A stretch of 64,000 nucleotides of DNA from JAISST01 sp050434145 (GCF_050434145.1 NZ_JBNPVX010000014.1:1-64000); one strand, 5' to 3'; shown: positions 50,103 through 59,016, counted from the stretch's first letter. Made by a program: numbers and translations. The notes: generated by a model not told the origin, from the letters alone.

Positions 50103-52676
50103 TTATTTTACTTCTTTGACTTCATATCCTGCAGCTATTATTGCATTTCTTAATATTTCATCATCTATATTCTTACTTAAATTCACATATGCACTCTTTT
50201 GTTCCAAATCAACTGTTGCCGATACTCCATCTATTTTATTCAGTATCTCTTCTACCCTACCTTTACAGTGTGCACACATCATTCCTTCAATTATTATTAT
50301 TTTTTTCATAATTTTATTATTCTCCTTTTTGTCATTTAATACTTCATCAAATTCTTTCGTTTCTATTTTTTTTGCACCACTATTTATTGTATCATTATTT
50401 TTTCTTGTAAATGATGACTTAAAAAACTTTAACCTCAATGCATTACTTACTACAAAGACTGAACTCATACTCATTGCTGCTGCGCCAAACATTGGACTTA
50501 ATTTAATTCCAAAAGCCTTGTAAAAACAGCCTGCTGCCAAAGGTATACCCAATATATTATAAAAAAATGCCCAAAACAAGTTTTGCTTAATATTTTTCAT
50601 GACTGCTTTGCTCAATTGAATCGCTGATACACCATCCAATAAATCATCTTTCATTAATACTATGTCTGCTGACTCAATAGCTATATCTGTTCCTGAACCT
50701 ATCGCAATCCCAACATCAGCTCTTTTTAATGCTGGGGCATCATTAATACCATCACCTATCATTGTTACTTTATTATTTATTTGCAAATTTCTTATTTCCT
50801 TTTCTTTATCTTGTGGCATTACATCCGAAATCATTTTATCAATGGCGATTTGTTCTTTTATCGCTCTTGCTGTTTTGTGATTGTCACCTGTTAACATCAC
50901 CACTTCTATTTTCATTTTATGAAGCTCTTCTATTGCTTGCTTACTTGTACTTTTTATTGTATCAGCTACTGCTAATATTCCTATTATATCTTTATTTTTC
51001 ATAAAATATAAAGGAGTTTTCCCTTGTATTGCAAATTTATTCTCTATATCCAAAATTTTATCACTATCTCTGATCTCTACACTATTATTTTTCATTAATT
51101 TAAAATTACCTGCAAAATAGTCTATATTTTCTATTCTTCCTGTAATTCCTTTCCCAGGCTCATTTCTAAAACTTTCTACATTTTTATATACTATTTTTCT
51201 TTCGTTGGCATAATTAGTTATTGCATCTGCTAAGGGGTGTTCTGATTTTTTTTCCAAAGATGCCGCAATTGTTAGTAATTCTTCTTCAGAAGTATTTCCA
51301 AAAGTAACTATATCTGTTACTTTTGGCTTTCCTTCAGTGATTGTTCCAGTCTTATCTAATACTACCACTTGTGTTTCATGGGCTTTTTCTAAAGCTTCTG
51401 CTGATTTTATTAATATTCCATTTTCAGCACCTTTTCCTGTTCCTACCATGATTGCAGTGGGAGTTGCTAACCCTAATGCACATGGGCATGAAATTACTAG
51501 TACAGATATACCACATGATATAGCAAACTCAAGTGTTGCTCCCATTGCGAGCCATCCAGCTATTGTAATAATCGCTATAACTATGACTACTGGTACAAAT
51601 ACCCCTGATACTTTGTCTGCAAGTTTTGCAATAGGTGCTTTTGTGCCAGATGCTTCCTCTACCAACTTGATAATTTGAGCTAATGTCGTATCATCACCTA
51701 TTTGAGTTGCCTTAAATTTTATGTAACCATTTTTATTCACAGTGGCACTTAGGACTTTGTCACCAACTTTCTTTTCTACTGGTATACTTTCTCCTGTCAA
51801 AGCTGACTCATCTATAGCAGTATTACCTTCTATTATTTCACCATCTACAGGAATATGAAATCCTGGTTTTACTATGATAATATCATCTTTTTTTACTTCT
51901 TCTACTGGTATTTCTATTTCTATATTGTTTCTTTCTACTATTGCGGTCTTAGGTGATAAATCCATTAATTTTTTTATAGCATCAGAGGTCTTTCCTTTTG
52001 CTCTTGCTTCTAAAAATTTACCCAATGTAATCAAAGTCAATATCATTGATGCAGATTCAAAATATAAGTCTTTTTGGTATTTGGAAACTAATTGAAAATC
52101 CCCCCAGCCTAATCCATAGCCAATACGATATATTGCGAGTATTCCATATATAAATGCTGCTCCAGAGCCTATTGCAATAAGTGAATCCATATTAGGCGAG
52201 CGATTAAATAATGATTTGAATCCTCCTTTATAAAATTTTCTGTTTACATACATTACAGGTAATACTAACAGCATTTGGGTCAATCCAAAGGAAATAGAAT
52301 TTTCAACACCTATGAAAAATTTGGGAATTGGTAAATTTAACATATGTCCCATACTCAAGTACATTAGTGGAATTAAAAATAATATTGATATTCTTAATCT
52401 TAGGCTCATCTCTTTCATTTCATCTAAAGTATCATCTTTGAGATCATGTGTTGTTCTATTTATTTTATTAGTTTTCCATGCTGAATATCCACTTTTTTCT
52501 ACAGTTTCTATTATCTCATCACTGTGCAATACTCCTTCATCATATTCTACAGTCATGTTATTTTGTAGAAGATTTACATTTATATTTTTTATCCCCACCA
52601 ATTTTTTTAAACTTTTTTCTATATGTGCACTGCAGGCACTGCAAGTCATACCACCTATATTATATTTTTCTTTCAT
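50103..52676 (-). CDS. copA: Cu+-exporting P1B-type ATPase CopA with an added C-terminal CopZ-like domain
   Basis: CopA pumps Cu(I) out of the cytoplasm. The 857-residue product has an N-terminal metal-binding domain with GMTCSAC (C12, C15) and eight predicted membrane spans. TGES is at 294-297, the copper-binding CPC at 397-399, and the phosphorylated Asp in DKTG at 441-444. After the last span a Lys/Asn-rich linker leads to a second HMA domain at the C-terminus with GMMCAHC (C801, C804), like a fused CopZ chaperone. Inside the linker, AAGGAG lies 12 nt before an in-frame ATG (50309). A free 68-residue CopZ-like protein could therefore also be made. The promoter and operator are described at 52682-52726. 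Confidence 0.95.
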   Translation of the reverse strand: MKEKYNIGGMTCSACSAHIEKSLKKLVGIKNINVNLLQNNMTVEYDEGVLHSDEIIETVEKSGYSAWKTNKINRTTHDLKDDTLDEMKEMSLRLRISILFLIPLMYLSMGHMLNLPIPKFFIGVENSISFGLTQMLLVLPVMYVNRKFYKGGFKSLFNRSPNMDSLIAIGSGAAFIYGILAIYRIGYGLGWGDFQLVSKYQKDLYFESASMILTLITLGKFLEARAKGKTSDAIKKLMDLSPKTAIVERNNIEIEIPVEEVKKDDIIIVKPGFHIPVDGEIIEGNTAIDESALTGESIPVEKKVGDKVLSATVNKNGYIKFKATQIGDDTTLAQIIKLVEEASGTKAPIAKLADKVSGVFVPVVIVIAIITIAGWLAMGATLEFAISCGISVLVISCPCALGLATPTAIMVGTGKGAENGILIKSAEALEKAHETQVVVLDKTGTITEGKPKVTDIVTFGNTSEEELLTIAASLEKKSEHPLADAITNYANERKIVYKNVESFRNEPGKGITGRIENIDYFAGNFKLMKNNSVEIRDSDKILDIENKFAIQGKTPLYFMKNKDIIGILAVADTIKSTSKQAIEELHKMKIEVVMLTGDNHKTARAIKEQIAIDKMISDVMPQDKEKEIRNLQINNKVTMIGDGINDAPALKRADVGIAIGSGTDIAIESADIVLMKDDLLDGVSAIQLSKAVMKNIKQNLFWAFFYNILGIPLAAGCFYKAFGIKLSPMFGAAAMSMSSVFVVSNALRLKFFKSSFTRKNNDTINSGAKKIETKEFDEVLNDKKENNKIMKKIIIIEGMMCAHCKGRVEEILNKIDGVSATVDLEQKSAYVNLSKNIDDEILRNAIIAAGYEVKEVK

Positions 52677-52681
52677 AACAC

Positions 52682-52697
52682 ACCCCCCTATGGGGGT
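52682..52697. promoter_or_regulatory. CsoR operator overlapping the copA ribosome site
   Basis: The near-perfect dyad ACCCCCC-TAT-GGGGGT matches the G/C-tract style of CsoR boxes. It directly abuts the -10 box. On the minus strand its GGGGGG tract, 6 nt before the ATG, is also the only Shine-Dalgarno of copA. Confidence 0.85.
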
Positions 52698-52726
52698 ATT
52701 ATATGATTATTTCTACTTCTTGTCAA
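52698..52726 (-). promoter_or_regulatory. Promoter of copA
   Basis: Consensus on the minus strand: TTGACA (52726-52721), a 17-nt spacer, TATAAT (52703-52698). The expected transcription start falls inside the operator, giving a leader of only about 15 nt. Confidence 0.9.
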
Positions 52727-52751
52727 GAATTAAATTTATCCAAAGATATAA

Positions 52752-54257
52752 TTACTTTTTTCTGAATGATATAGCTTCTAACAAATGTTCTCTTTTGATT
52801 GATTCGCTAGCTTCCAAATCTGCTATAGTTCTTGCTACTTTAAGAATTTTATCATAACCTCTTGCTGATATTTCTAACATTTCAATTGCTTTCTTGAAAT
52901 AAACTTTATCTTCATCATTTATTTCACAATACTTCTTCATGTCTTTCTGCCCAATATAAGCATTCAACTGTTTATCTTTATTTCTTTTCTCTTGAATTTT
53001 TCTAGCTTTATTAACTCTATACTGTATATCTATTGATTTTTCTCCAACTAAAGAATTCAGAAGTTCATCTTCTGATAACCTTCTCATTTCTACATGGAGG
53101 TCTATCCTATCTAAAATAGGTCCTGATAATTTTTTCATATATTGATTAACTTCATGTTGTGTACATTTACATTTATCATTAGTTTCGAATAAAAATCCAC
53201 ATTTACATGGGTTAGCAGCTCCAATAAATAAAAATTTACTTGGAAATTCTACTCTGTAGAGGGCTCTATTTATGGACACTACTCCATCTTCCAAAGGTTG
53301 CCTTAAACTTTCTAATAAGAATTTTGTAAATTCTGGTAGTTCATCTAAAAATAATACTCCTCCTCCTGATGCTAGACTTATTTCTCCTGGCATTATTTTG
53401 CTACCACCACCTATTATAGATATTGGTGAACTTGTATGATGAGGCGATCGAAATGGCCTTTCTGTAATTATTGGCTTTTTTTTAGTTAGTTCACCAGCTA
53501 CACTATGAATTTTTGTACATTCTATAATTTCTTTTTCAGTCATTGGTGGCATTATAGTTGTTATGCGTTTGGCCAACATTGATTTTCCTGATCCAGGACT
53601 TCCTATTAATAGAATATTATGTCCACCAGCAGCAGAAATTTCGAGTCCCCTTTTACCACATACTTGTCCTTTTACATCTGACATATCTATTTCAGGCAAT
53701 ATTTTTACTACTGACTCTTCTTGTGGCAGTTCAATAATTGAACCATTAGATAAAAATTCTTCAACATCTTTTATATTTTTTACTGGAACAATTTCCACTC
53801 CTTTTATAATTTTTGCTTCTTGATAATTATCATATGGCAAAATAATTCCCTTATATTTTCTTTCTTTTGCTAAAATCATCGTGATAATAGTCCCTTTTAC
53901 TCCCTTAACATTGCCATTTAGAGATAGTTCTCCTATAATTAAATAATTATCAATAATATTTCTATTGTCATTAATAAATCCCATAGCTATCATTAATCCA
54001 ACTGCTATAGGTAAATCAAATTGAACTCCTTCCTTTTTGATACCTGCAGGAGAGAGATTTACCACTACTTTTCTTGGTAATATAGTAAAGTCACTATTTC
54101 TCAATGCAGTTTTTATTCTATACTTGCTTTCTGCAATGGCTATATCCCCTAATCCAACTATTGAAAATGTTGGTAAATTGCTACTTACATCTACTTCAAC
54201 TTCGACCAAATATGGCTCTACTCCAAAATAGCTAGAACTTAACACTCTTATATTCAT
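52752..54257 (-). CDS. comM: YifB/ComM-family Mg-chelatase-like AAA+ ATPase
   Basis: ComM is a hexameric helicase that promotes branch migration in natural transformation. Many homologues are simply called YifB. The 501-residue product has an N-terminal Lon-like domain (SSSYFGVEPYLVEVEVDVS), then Walker A GSPGSGKSMLAKR near 215-227. A zinc-like CKCGFLFETNDKCKC region and a C-terminal Mg_chelatase_C part (about 400-498) follow. The ATG at 54257 follows GGGAGGG. An in-frame opening at 54311 runs into repeat copy G. No other competence gene is nearby. Confidence 0.92.
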   Translation of the reverse strand: MNIRVLSSSYFGVEPYLVEVEVDVSSNLPTFSIVGLGDIAIAESKYRIKTALRNSDFTILPRKVVVNLSPAGIKKEGVQFDLPIAVGLMIAMGFINDNRNIIDNYLIIGELSLNGNVKGVKGTIITMILAKERKYKGIILPYDNYQEAKIIKGVEIVPVKNIKDVEEFLSNGSIIELPQEESVVKILPEIDMSDVKGQVCGKRGLEISAAGGHNILLIGSPGSGKSMLAKRITTIMPPMTEKEIIECTKIHSVAGELTKKKPIITERPFRSPHHTSSPISIIGGGSKIMPGEISLASGGGVLFLDELPEFTKFLLESLRQPLEDGVVSINRALYRVEFPSKFLFIGAANPCKCGFLFETNDKCKCTQHEVNQYMKKLSGPILDRIDLHVEMRRLSEDELLNSLVGEKSIDIQYRVNKARKIQEKRNKDKQLNAYIGQKDMKKYCEINDEDKVYFKKAIEMLEISARGYDKILKVARTIADLEASESIKREHLLEAISFRKK

Positions 54258-54281
54258 AATACCCTCCCATTTTACACTATT

Positions 54282-54493
54282 TAGGCTGTTGCAAACCTTT
54301 TTTACTAACAAAATTCATGCTTTCATTATTTTTTTATTCTTATTTTCCTCCAGACTCGCTATGATCATCTGCTGTTAGGAGTGTGATGTTTGCGACACTT
54401 CTTGGAGCAATCCCCCAACACCAAAAGATTTGTTGATATGACAATTTTTCTGGTAAAAATAATAAATAGAGCTTTATATTTCGCAACTGCTTA
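54282..54493 (-). mobile_element. Repeat element copy G (short form), upstream of comM
   Basis: This 212-bp copy has ends TAGGCTGTTGCAAA and TTTCGCAACTGCTTA and lacks the core hairpin. The flanks TACACTATT (54273-54281) and TATACTATT (54494-54502) match at 8 of 9. The gene-proximal end is 24 nt from the comM ATG. Confidence 0.85.
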
Positions 54494-54781
54494 TATACTA
54501 TTGAAGCAATTTAGATATATAAAACAAAATATACTGATTACCTCCCATCCAGTATTTTCTCAAGTTATTTATATATAAAACATTTCAACTTTTACACTTA
54601 TTTACCCAAAGTTATATAATTTTTATTATATAACATTTTAGTTTTTTTTTCAATTATCTTTATAATTTATATATGAGAAAATAAGGAATTTTACTTTATT
54701 TTTAAAGAAAAAAATGGTAAAATATAAGGGTATACTATAGTAAAAATACATGATAAAAAAAATATTTTGGGAGTATGTATA
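54494..54781. other. Intergenic region upstream of the IclR gene
   Basis: Very AT-rich DNA without a gene. The only notable structure is the palindrome TACTATAGTA at 54733-54742, overlapping a TATACT that could be a -10 box. No convincing -35 was found. Confidence 0.5.
54733..54742. promoter_or_regulatory. 10-bp palindrome upstream of iclR-family gene (possible operator)
   Basis: TACTATAGTA is a perfect dyad 40 nt before the start codon, partly overlapping a TATACT box. It may be an autoregulatory site, but its short length keeps confidence low. Confidence 0.35.
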
Positions 54782-55534
54782 ATGATTCAAAGTTTACTTA
54801 AAGCCATTAAGTTACTAGAAGCTTTAAATGGAAAAGAAGGAAGTTATTCTATAGGGAAATTGGCCACTATGCTTGATTTACCTCCAAGCACTATTCATAG
54901 ATTGATAAAAACACTTTGTGCTGCAAAATTTGTAATTCAAGATGAAAAATCTCATGACTATAAATTAGGACCTGCTCTTATTCCACTAGGAGTTGCTGCT
55001 AGTAAAAATCTTCATCTACAAAATGCTGCTCATTCTGTGTTAAAGGATTTGTCTGCAAAAACTAAAGAAGATACTTTTTTGGTCATACCTGTAGGACACA
55101 AAGGAATTGTCCTAGAAAGATTTGACGGACCTAGTTCATTAAAAATTGTAGAGGAATTTGGCTATGAGCTCTATCTACATTCTGGAGCTGTAAGAAAAGC
55201 TCTTTTAGCATTTCAATCTAAAGAATTCATAGATGAATATATCGAATCAGTTATAAAATCAGAAACTTTATCAAAAAAAATTAATCCAGAGGAATTAATG
55301 GTACTTTTAGACTCCATCAGGAAAAATGGTTATGCTACTTCTAGAGGTGATTATGCTGATGGAACAGTAGGAGTTGGTGCCCCTATTTTTAATGCTGATG
55401 GAAAAGTTATTGCATCAATAGGAATAGTAGCTCCTGAAGGGCGTATTAATACTAAAGAAAAACTAAATGACTTGCGAGATATAGTCATAATATCCGCAAA
55501 AAATCTTTCTCATAGTATGGGATATTTCAAATAA
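54782..55534 (+). CDS. IclR-family transcriptional regulator
   Basis: The 250-residue product has an N-terminal winged helix (about 5-65, with GKLATMLDLPPSTIHRLIKTL as the recognition region). A C-terminal effector-binding domain follows (about 80-248, with HSGAVRKALLAF and GDYADGTVGVGAPIFNADG). The ATG at 54782 lies behind GGGAG; the in-frame TTG at 54767 contains that site. The gene converges on the hgd operon, which makes it a candidate regulator of glutamate fermentation. That is inference from position only. IclR proteins often respond to small organic acids. Confidence 0.9.
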   Translation: MIQSLLKAIKLLEALNGKEGSYSIGKLATMLDLPPSTIHRLIKTLCAAKFVIQDEKSHDYKLGPALIPLGVAASKNLHLQNAAHSVLKDLSAKTKEDTFLVIPVGHKGIVLERFDGPSSLKIVEEFGYELYLHSGAVRKALLAFQSKEFIDEYIESVIKSETLSKKINPEELMVLLDSIRKNGYATSRGDYADGTVGVGAPIFNADGKVIASIGIVAPEGRINTKEKLNDLRDIVIISAKNLSHSMGYFK

Positions 55535-55550
55535 ATTCCTTTTCTAATTA

Positions 55551-55576
55551 AGTGACTATTATTATAGTCATTTTTT
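55551..55576 (+). terminator. Terminator of the IclR gene
   Basis: TGACTATTATTATAGTCA hairpin followed by six T residues. Confidence 0.8.
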
Positions 55577-55613
55577 ATTGGAAGTTTTTCATAAAAAAAG
55601 TAAAATAAAAACA

Positions 55614-55640
55614 TTCTGTGGTCAACTTATAACCACAGAA
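55614..55640 (-). terminator. Terminator of the glutaconate/hydroxyglutarate operon
   Basis: TTCTGTGGT and ACCACAGAA arms about 35 nt after the hgdB stop, with a T-rich tail on the minus strand. Confidence 0.85.
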
Positions 55641-55673
55641 CGCTTTTATATATTAAAAATTTATTAGGGACAG

Positions 55674-56804
55674 TTATATGCTTTCAGCAAAAGCTTGAAG
55701 CGATGTTCTTGCTTGACCAAAATCGACCATTTGTTGATCAAATCCTAGTAAAATATGTGGAATACCAGCTTCATCTAATGCTTTCTTTAGAGAAGGGTAT
55801 TCTAATTCTTCAGGATCGCAGAATTGCATCATCATTATAACAACACCTGTAGCTCCACTTTCTTTTACCTTTTTCAATACATGTTCTGGTCTTTTAAATA
55901 ATTCTGGGTCATATAACAATGGATCATTATCTTGAGCAGCAAAATGTAAAGCGAGTGCCCTCATAGGATCTGCTTCATTTTCTGGTGCATCCACATCAAA
56001 ACCTCTTGATTCATGAGCAACATCATCTGCTGCTATTGCAATTTTGTTTTGATCAAATATTTCCAATAAAGCTGGTGTATCCATTATAATTCCAGAAGTA
56101 AGAACTTTTACTCCATTCCATTTTGGAATTTCTCTCTTTTCTAGTTCACCATTCAATTCTTCTAATAATTTAGTATGATCTTCTTTAGTCATAAAATAAG
56201 AACTTTTTAATACTGCACTTCTTGATACTGCTGATACAACATCAGGATGTTGTCCTGCAAGCTTTACAAATTTACGTTTTGCAGCTCTATTCTTATTATG
56301 GATTTTTATAGCATCCTGTATTTTTTCATCTGCAATTTTATGCCCTGCTATTTCTTCCAATTTTTCTTTTATATGTGTATATTGAGATATAGTATATTTT
56401 ATTCCATATTCTGGTCTTCTATTTTGTGGATGTGCTAAGAAAATATAAGGTATCTTAGGCACACCAACTCTAAAGTTTTGGCTAAGTGGTCTTAATGTAT
56501 CACACATAGTTGCAACTATAACACCATCTAATCCATCTAATGTACCTTCAAGGCCCATTTCCATATTCATTTGAGCAATGGTACAGTAAAAAGTTGCAAA
56601 ATACTCTTTTGCCTTATTTATTGTTCCTCTTTTTCCCCACACCCCAAAAGGTACCATATCTGCTGCAGTAACAAGCTCTTCAGGAACATAATAAGGGAAA
56701 CATCCTATTGCCTTTTTTCCTTGTGATTTATATTTAGCTAATTGATTCTTAGGGCTAGCCACTATTTCATTAAACTGATTTAATATCTCATCAATTCTAC
56801 TCAT
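55674..56804 (-). CDS. hgdB: (R)-2-hydroxyglutaryl-CoA dehydratase, beta subunit
   Basis: HgdA and HgdB form the iron-sulfur dehydratase that removes water from 2-hydroxyglutaryl-CoA by a ketyl-radical mechanism. The 376-residue product is close to the Acidaminococcus HgdB length. It has GCFPYYVPEELVTAADMVPFG near 34-54 and cysteines suited to a [4Fe-4S] cluster, including FYCTIAQMN, ATMCDT and QFCDPEE. Its start shares one base with the hgdA stop, indicating coupled translation. It is the last gene of the operon, with a terminator behind it. Confidence 0.93.
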   Translation of the reverse strand: MSRIDEILNQFNEIVASPKNQLAKYKSQGKKAIGCFPYYVPEELVTAADMVPFGVWGKRGTINKAKEYFATFYCTIAQMNMEMGLEGTLDGLDGVIVATMCDTLRPLSQNFRVGVPKIPYIFLAHPQNRRPEYGIKYTISQYTHIKEKLEEIAGHKIADEKIQDAIKIHNKNRAAKRKFVKLAGQHPDVVSAVSRSAVLKSSYFMTKEDHTKLLEELNGELEKREIPKWNGVKVLTSGIIMDTPALLEIFDQNKIAIAADDVAHESRGFDVDAPENEADPMRALALHFAAQDNDPLLYDPELFKRPEHVLKKVKESGATGVVIMMMQFCDPEELEYPSLKKALDEAGIPHILLGFDQQMVDFGQARTSLQAFAESI

Positions 56805-58045
56805 TATTTTTTTCCCTCCTTCTTAGCTTTGTTTTCTTCCATTATTTCATATAATCCTTCCACACGTGTTTTATATTGTTCATCAGAAAAATTTCTAGGA
56901 TCAGCTTGATCTCCATCAAATCCGACTACTGCTACTCCTAGATCTTTTCTAAATCTTCTTTCCATTTCTGGCATATATCCACTCCATGGTTTACATGAAC
57001 GATTATAGTGAACAAGGATTCCGTTAACATTATTATCTCTGCAAAGAGTCTCTCTCCAATCTACACCTGTTTCCAAACAAACAGAGTTAGGAGCTTTATA
57101 ATAAGCTTTCATTAACTCATCCATATTATTATAAACAAAACCAAAGGCCGGAGCATAAACAACAGCTGTCGTATTTATTCCTTTTTCTTTTAATGGGCCA
57201 AATAATTTTTGAAGTTCTGGCCAACAAGGTATTCCTTCAAACATTATTCTATGATTTTCTGCATATTTCCAAGTTGATTTACCAGTTTTTACATTTTCTT
57301 CTAATTCAACAGCTAAAGCTTCAAAAGCTTCTGCAGATTCAACTTTACAACGAGCTGTAACTACATCTGCCATGTGGTTAAATAAATCAAATCCACTAAA
57401 TGGAGATGGAGTATATTCACAATAAGAACATACTTTCAACCACGCTTGAGCTGTTCTATTGGCATTAGCACAAACTTGTTCAAATTTCTTTTCATCAAAT
57501 TTTCTACCAGATATTTCTTCTAATTTTTTTATTGCATCATCAAACTGCCCTCTTACATAAGCAACATTTTCATCAGCAACATCTACTACATTGTTATAAG
57601 GAATATCAATCATTATTAAAGGTATATTATGAATTCTTGCAATATTTTCATACCATTTAGTCATACAGTTACATATATTATTACAGCACAATAAAAAGTC
57701 TGGTTGTGGCATAGGTTTTTCTTCAGCTTCATGACCAGCAGCATATGCTAAACTTATTCTTGCATACCCACAAATATCATTATGAAATCCCATTGCTTCC
57801 GCATGTTCACACATTCTTTGTCCACCATGTTTTGCAGATATTGCTGCTGCTTGATTTTCAGGATAACATACAGCTAATCCAAGTGTTTCAGCTATTTCTG
57901 CAGGGAATTTTGATGATGACCATCCTACAGGCTCCCCTCTTTTTTTAGCATCCCAAGCATTTTTATAAACCATATCTACAACTTCTCTAAGCATTATTTT
58001 TGCGGGTTTCTTTTCTTCTTGGACTTTTTCTACTACTTCACTCAT
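56804..58045 (-). CDS. hgdA: (R)-2-hydroxyglutaryl-CoA dehydratase, alpha subunit
   Basis: This is the alpha partner of HgdB. The 413-residue product is shorter than the Acidaminococcus subunit as I recall it. It shows GWSSSKFPAEIAETLGLAV (41-59), HNDICGYARISLAYAAG near 89-105 and a Cys-rich FLLCCNNICNCMTKW near 117-131, where cluster ligands are expected. VETGVDWRE-like LETGVDWRETLC lies near 322-333. GGAGG-type sites precede the ATG. A 95-nt gap separates it from hgdC. Confidence 0.93.
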   Translation of the reverse strand: MSEVVEKVQEEKKPAKIMLREVVDMVYKNAWDAKKRGEPVGWSSSKFPAEIAETLGLAVCYPENQAAAISAKHGGQRMCEHAEAMGFHNDICGYARISLAYAAGHEAEEKPMPQPDFLLCCNNICNCMTKWYENIARIHNIPLIMIDIPYNNVVDVADENVAYVRGQFDDAIKKLEEISGRKFDEKKFEQVCANANRTAQAWLKVCSYCEYTPSPFSGFDLFNHMADVVTARCKVESAEAFEALAVELEENVKTGKSTWKYAENHRIMFEGIPCWPELQKLFGPLKEKGINTTAVVYAPAFGFVYNNMDELMKAYYKAPNSVCLETGVDWRETLCRDNNVNGILVHYNRSCKPWSGYMPEMERRFRKDLGVAVVGFDGDQADPRNFSDEQYKTRVEGLYEIMEENKAKKEGKK

Positions 58046-58140
58046 ACAATATTCCCTCCTTCTTAAATTTCAAATATTATTTATACTAGAAATACATTAG
58101 TACTTTTGTCTTTTTAATTTTTAATTATAAAAATTTTTCT

Positions 58141-58929
58141 TTAATTTTTTAATACTTTTTGATATGCAAATAATGCTGCACCTAATGCACCATTATATTG
58201 GCACAATGGTGATGTGTGTATTTTGTGTCCCAACTCTTCTTCAAGAGCTAATACTACTCCACCATTTAGAGCAACTCCACCAGTCATAATTACTTCATCT
58301 TCTATTCCCAGTCTCTTCGCTAGCCCACCTACTCTTCCAGCAACTGATCTATGAATACCTCTTATTATATCTCTTTTATTAGTACCTTTTGCCAATTGAG
58401 AAATAACTTCTGATTCAGCAAATACAGTGCAGGTAGAGCTAATGTTAATTACTTGAGTCGATTCAGCAGAAAGTTTTTCTAAATCTTCTACATTTACTTC
58501 TAAAACTCGTGCCATTACATCAAGAAATCTTCCTGTGCCAGCTGCACATTTGTCATTCATAACAAAATTACTCAAAATACCACCAGTTCCTATTTTTAGA
58601 ACCTTAGCATCTTGACCACCTATATCAATAACAGTTTTTACTCTAGGGAATAAAAAGAATGCCCCTTTTGCATGACAACTTAATTCACTCATTTGATTAT
58701 CTACCCAATCAATTGAATTCCGTCCATATCCTGTAGCTAATGTATAGTTAATTTCTTCTTTTTTCAATCCACTTTTTTCGATTACTTCATTAATGGCTCT
58801 GTCAGGACCACTTGTTCCTGCCCCAACCCCAATAAGAGACTGACTTACAATTTCTTGACCATTCTTTAATATTATACATTTTGAGGCTGTTGACCCTACA
58901 TCAATCCCTAAAGTATATATATTGCTCAT
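58141..58929 (-). CDS. hgdC: 2-hydroxyglutaryl-CoA dehydratase activator (archerase) HgdC
   Basis: HgdC is a homodimeric ATPase that injects the high-energy electron that starts dehydration. The 262-residue ASKHA-fold product begins YTLGIDVGSTASKCIIL. It has GGQDAKV near 104-110. The two cysteines that hold the single [4Fe-4S] cluster between subunits are C128 in KCAAGTGRF and C167 in STCTVFAES, in line with positions 127 and 166 of the Acidaminococcus protein. It follows gltS after a stem-loop and precedes hgdA. The electron donor, ferredoxin or flavodoxin, is not in the window. Confidence 0.97.
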   Translation of the reverse strand: MSNIYTLGIDVGSTASKCIILKNGQEIVSQSLIGVGAGTSGPDRAINEVIEKSGLKKEEINYTLATGYGRNSIDWVDNQMSELSCHAKGAFFLFPRVKTVIDIGGQDAKVLKIGTGGILSNFVMNDKCAAGTGRFLDVMARVLEVNVEDLEKLSAESTQVINISSTCTVFAESEVISQLAKGTNKRDIIRGIHRSVAGRVGGLAKRLGIEDEVIMTGGVALNGGVVLALEEELGHKIHTSPLCQYNGALGAALFAYQKVLKN

Positions 58930-58968
58930 TTTATGCCTCCAAAATCAATTCTAAACCTAAATATTTTT

Positions 58969-59000
58969 ATCTAGGCGAACCTTTGAATATTCGCCTAGAT
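58969..59000 (-). terminator. Stem-loop between gltS and hgdC
   Basis: ATCTAGGCGAA and TTCGCCTAGAT arms with a short loop, followed by AAAATATT on the minus strand. It could be a partial terminator or an RNA-processing site that sets different levels of gltS and hgdCAB. Confidence 0.7.
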
Positions 59001-59016
59001 AATTTTGTTTGATTAT

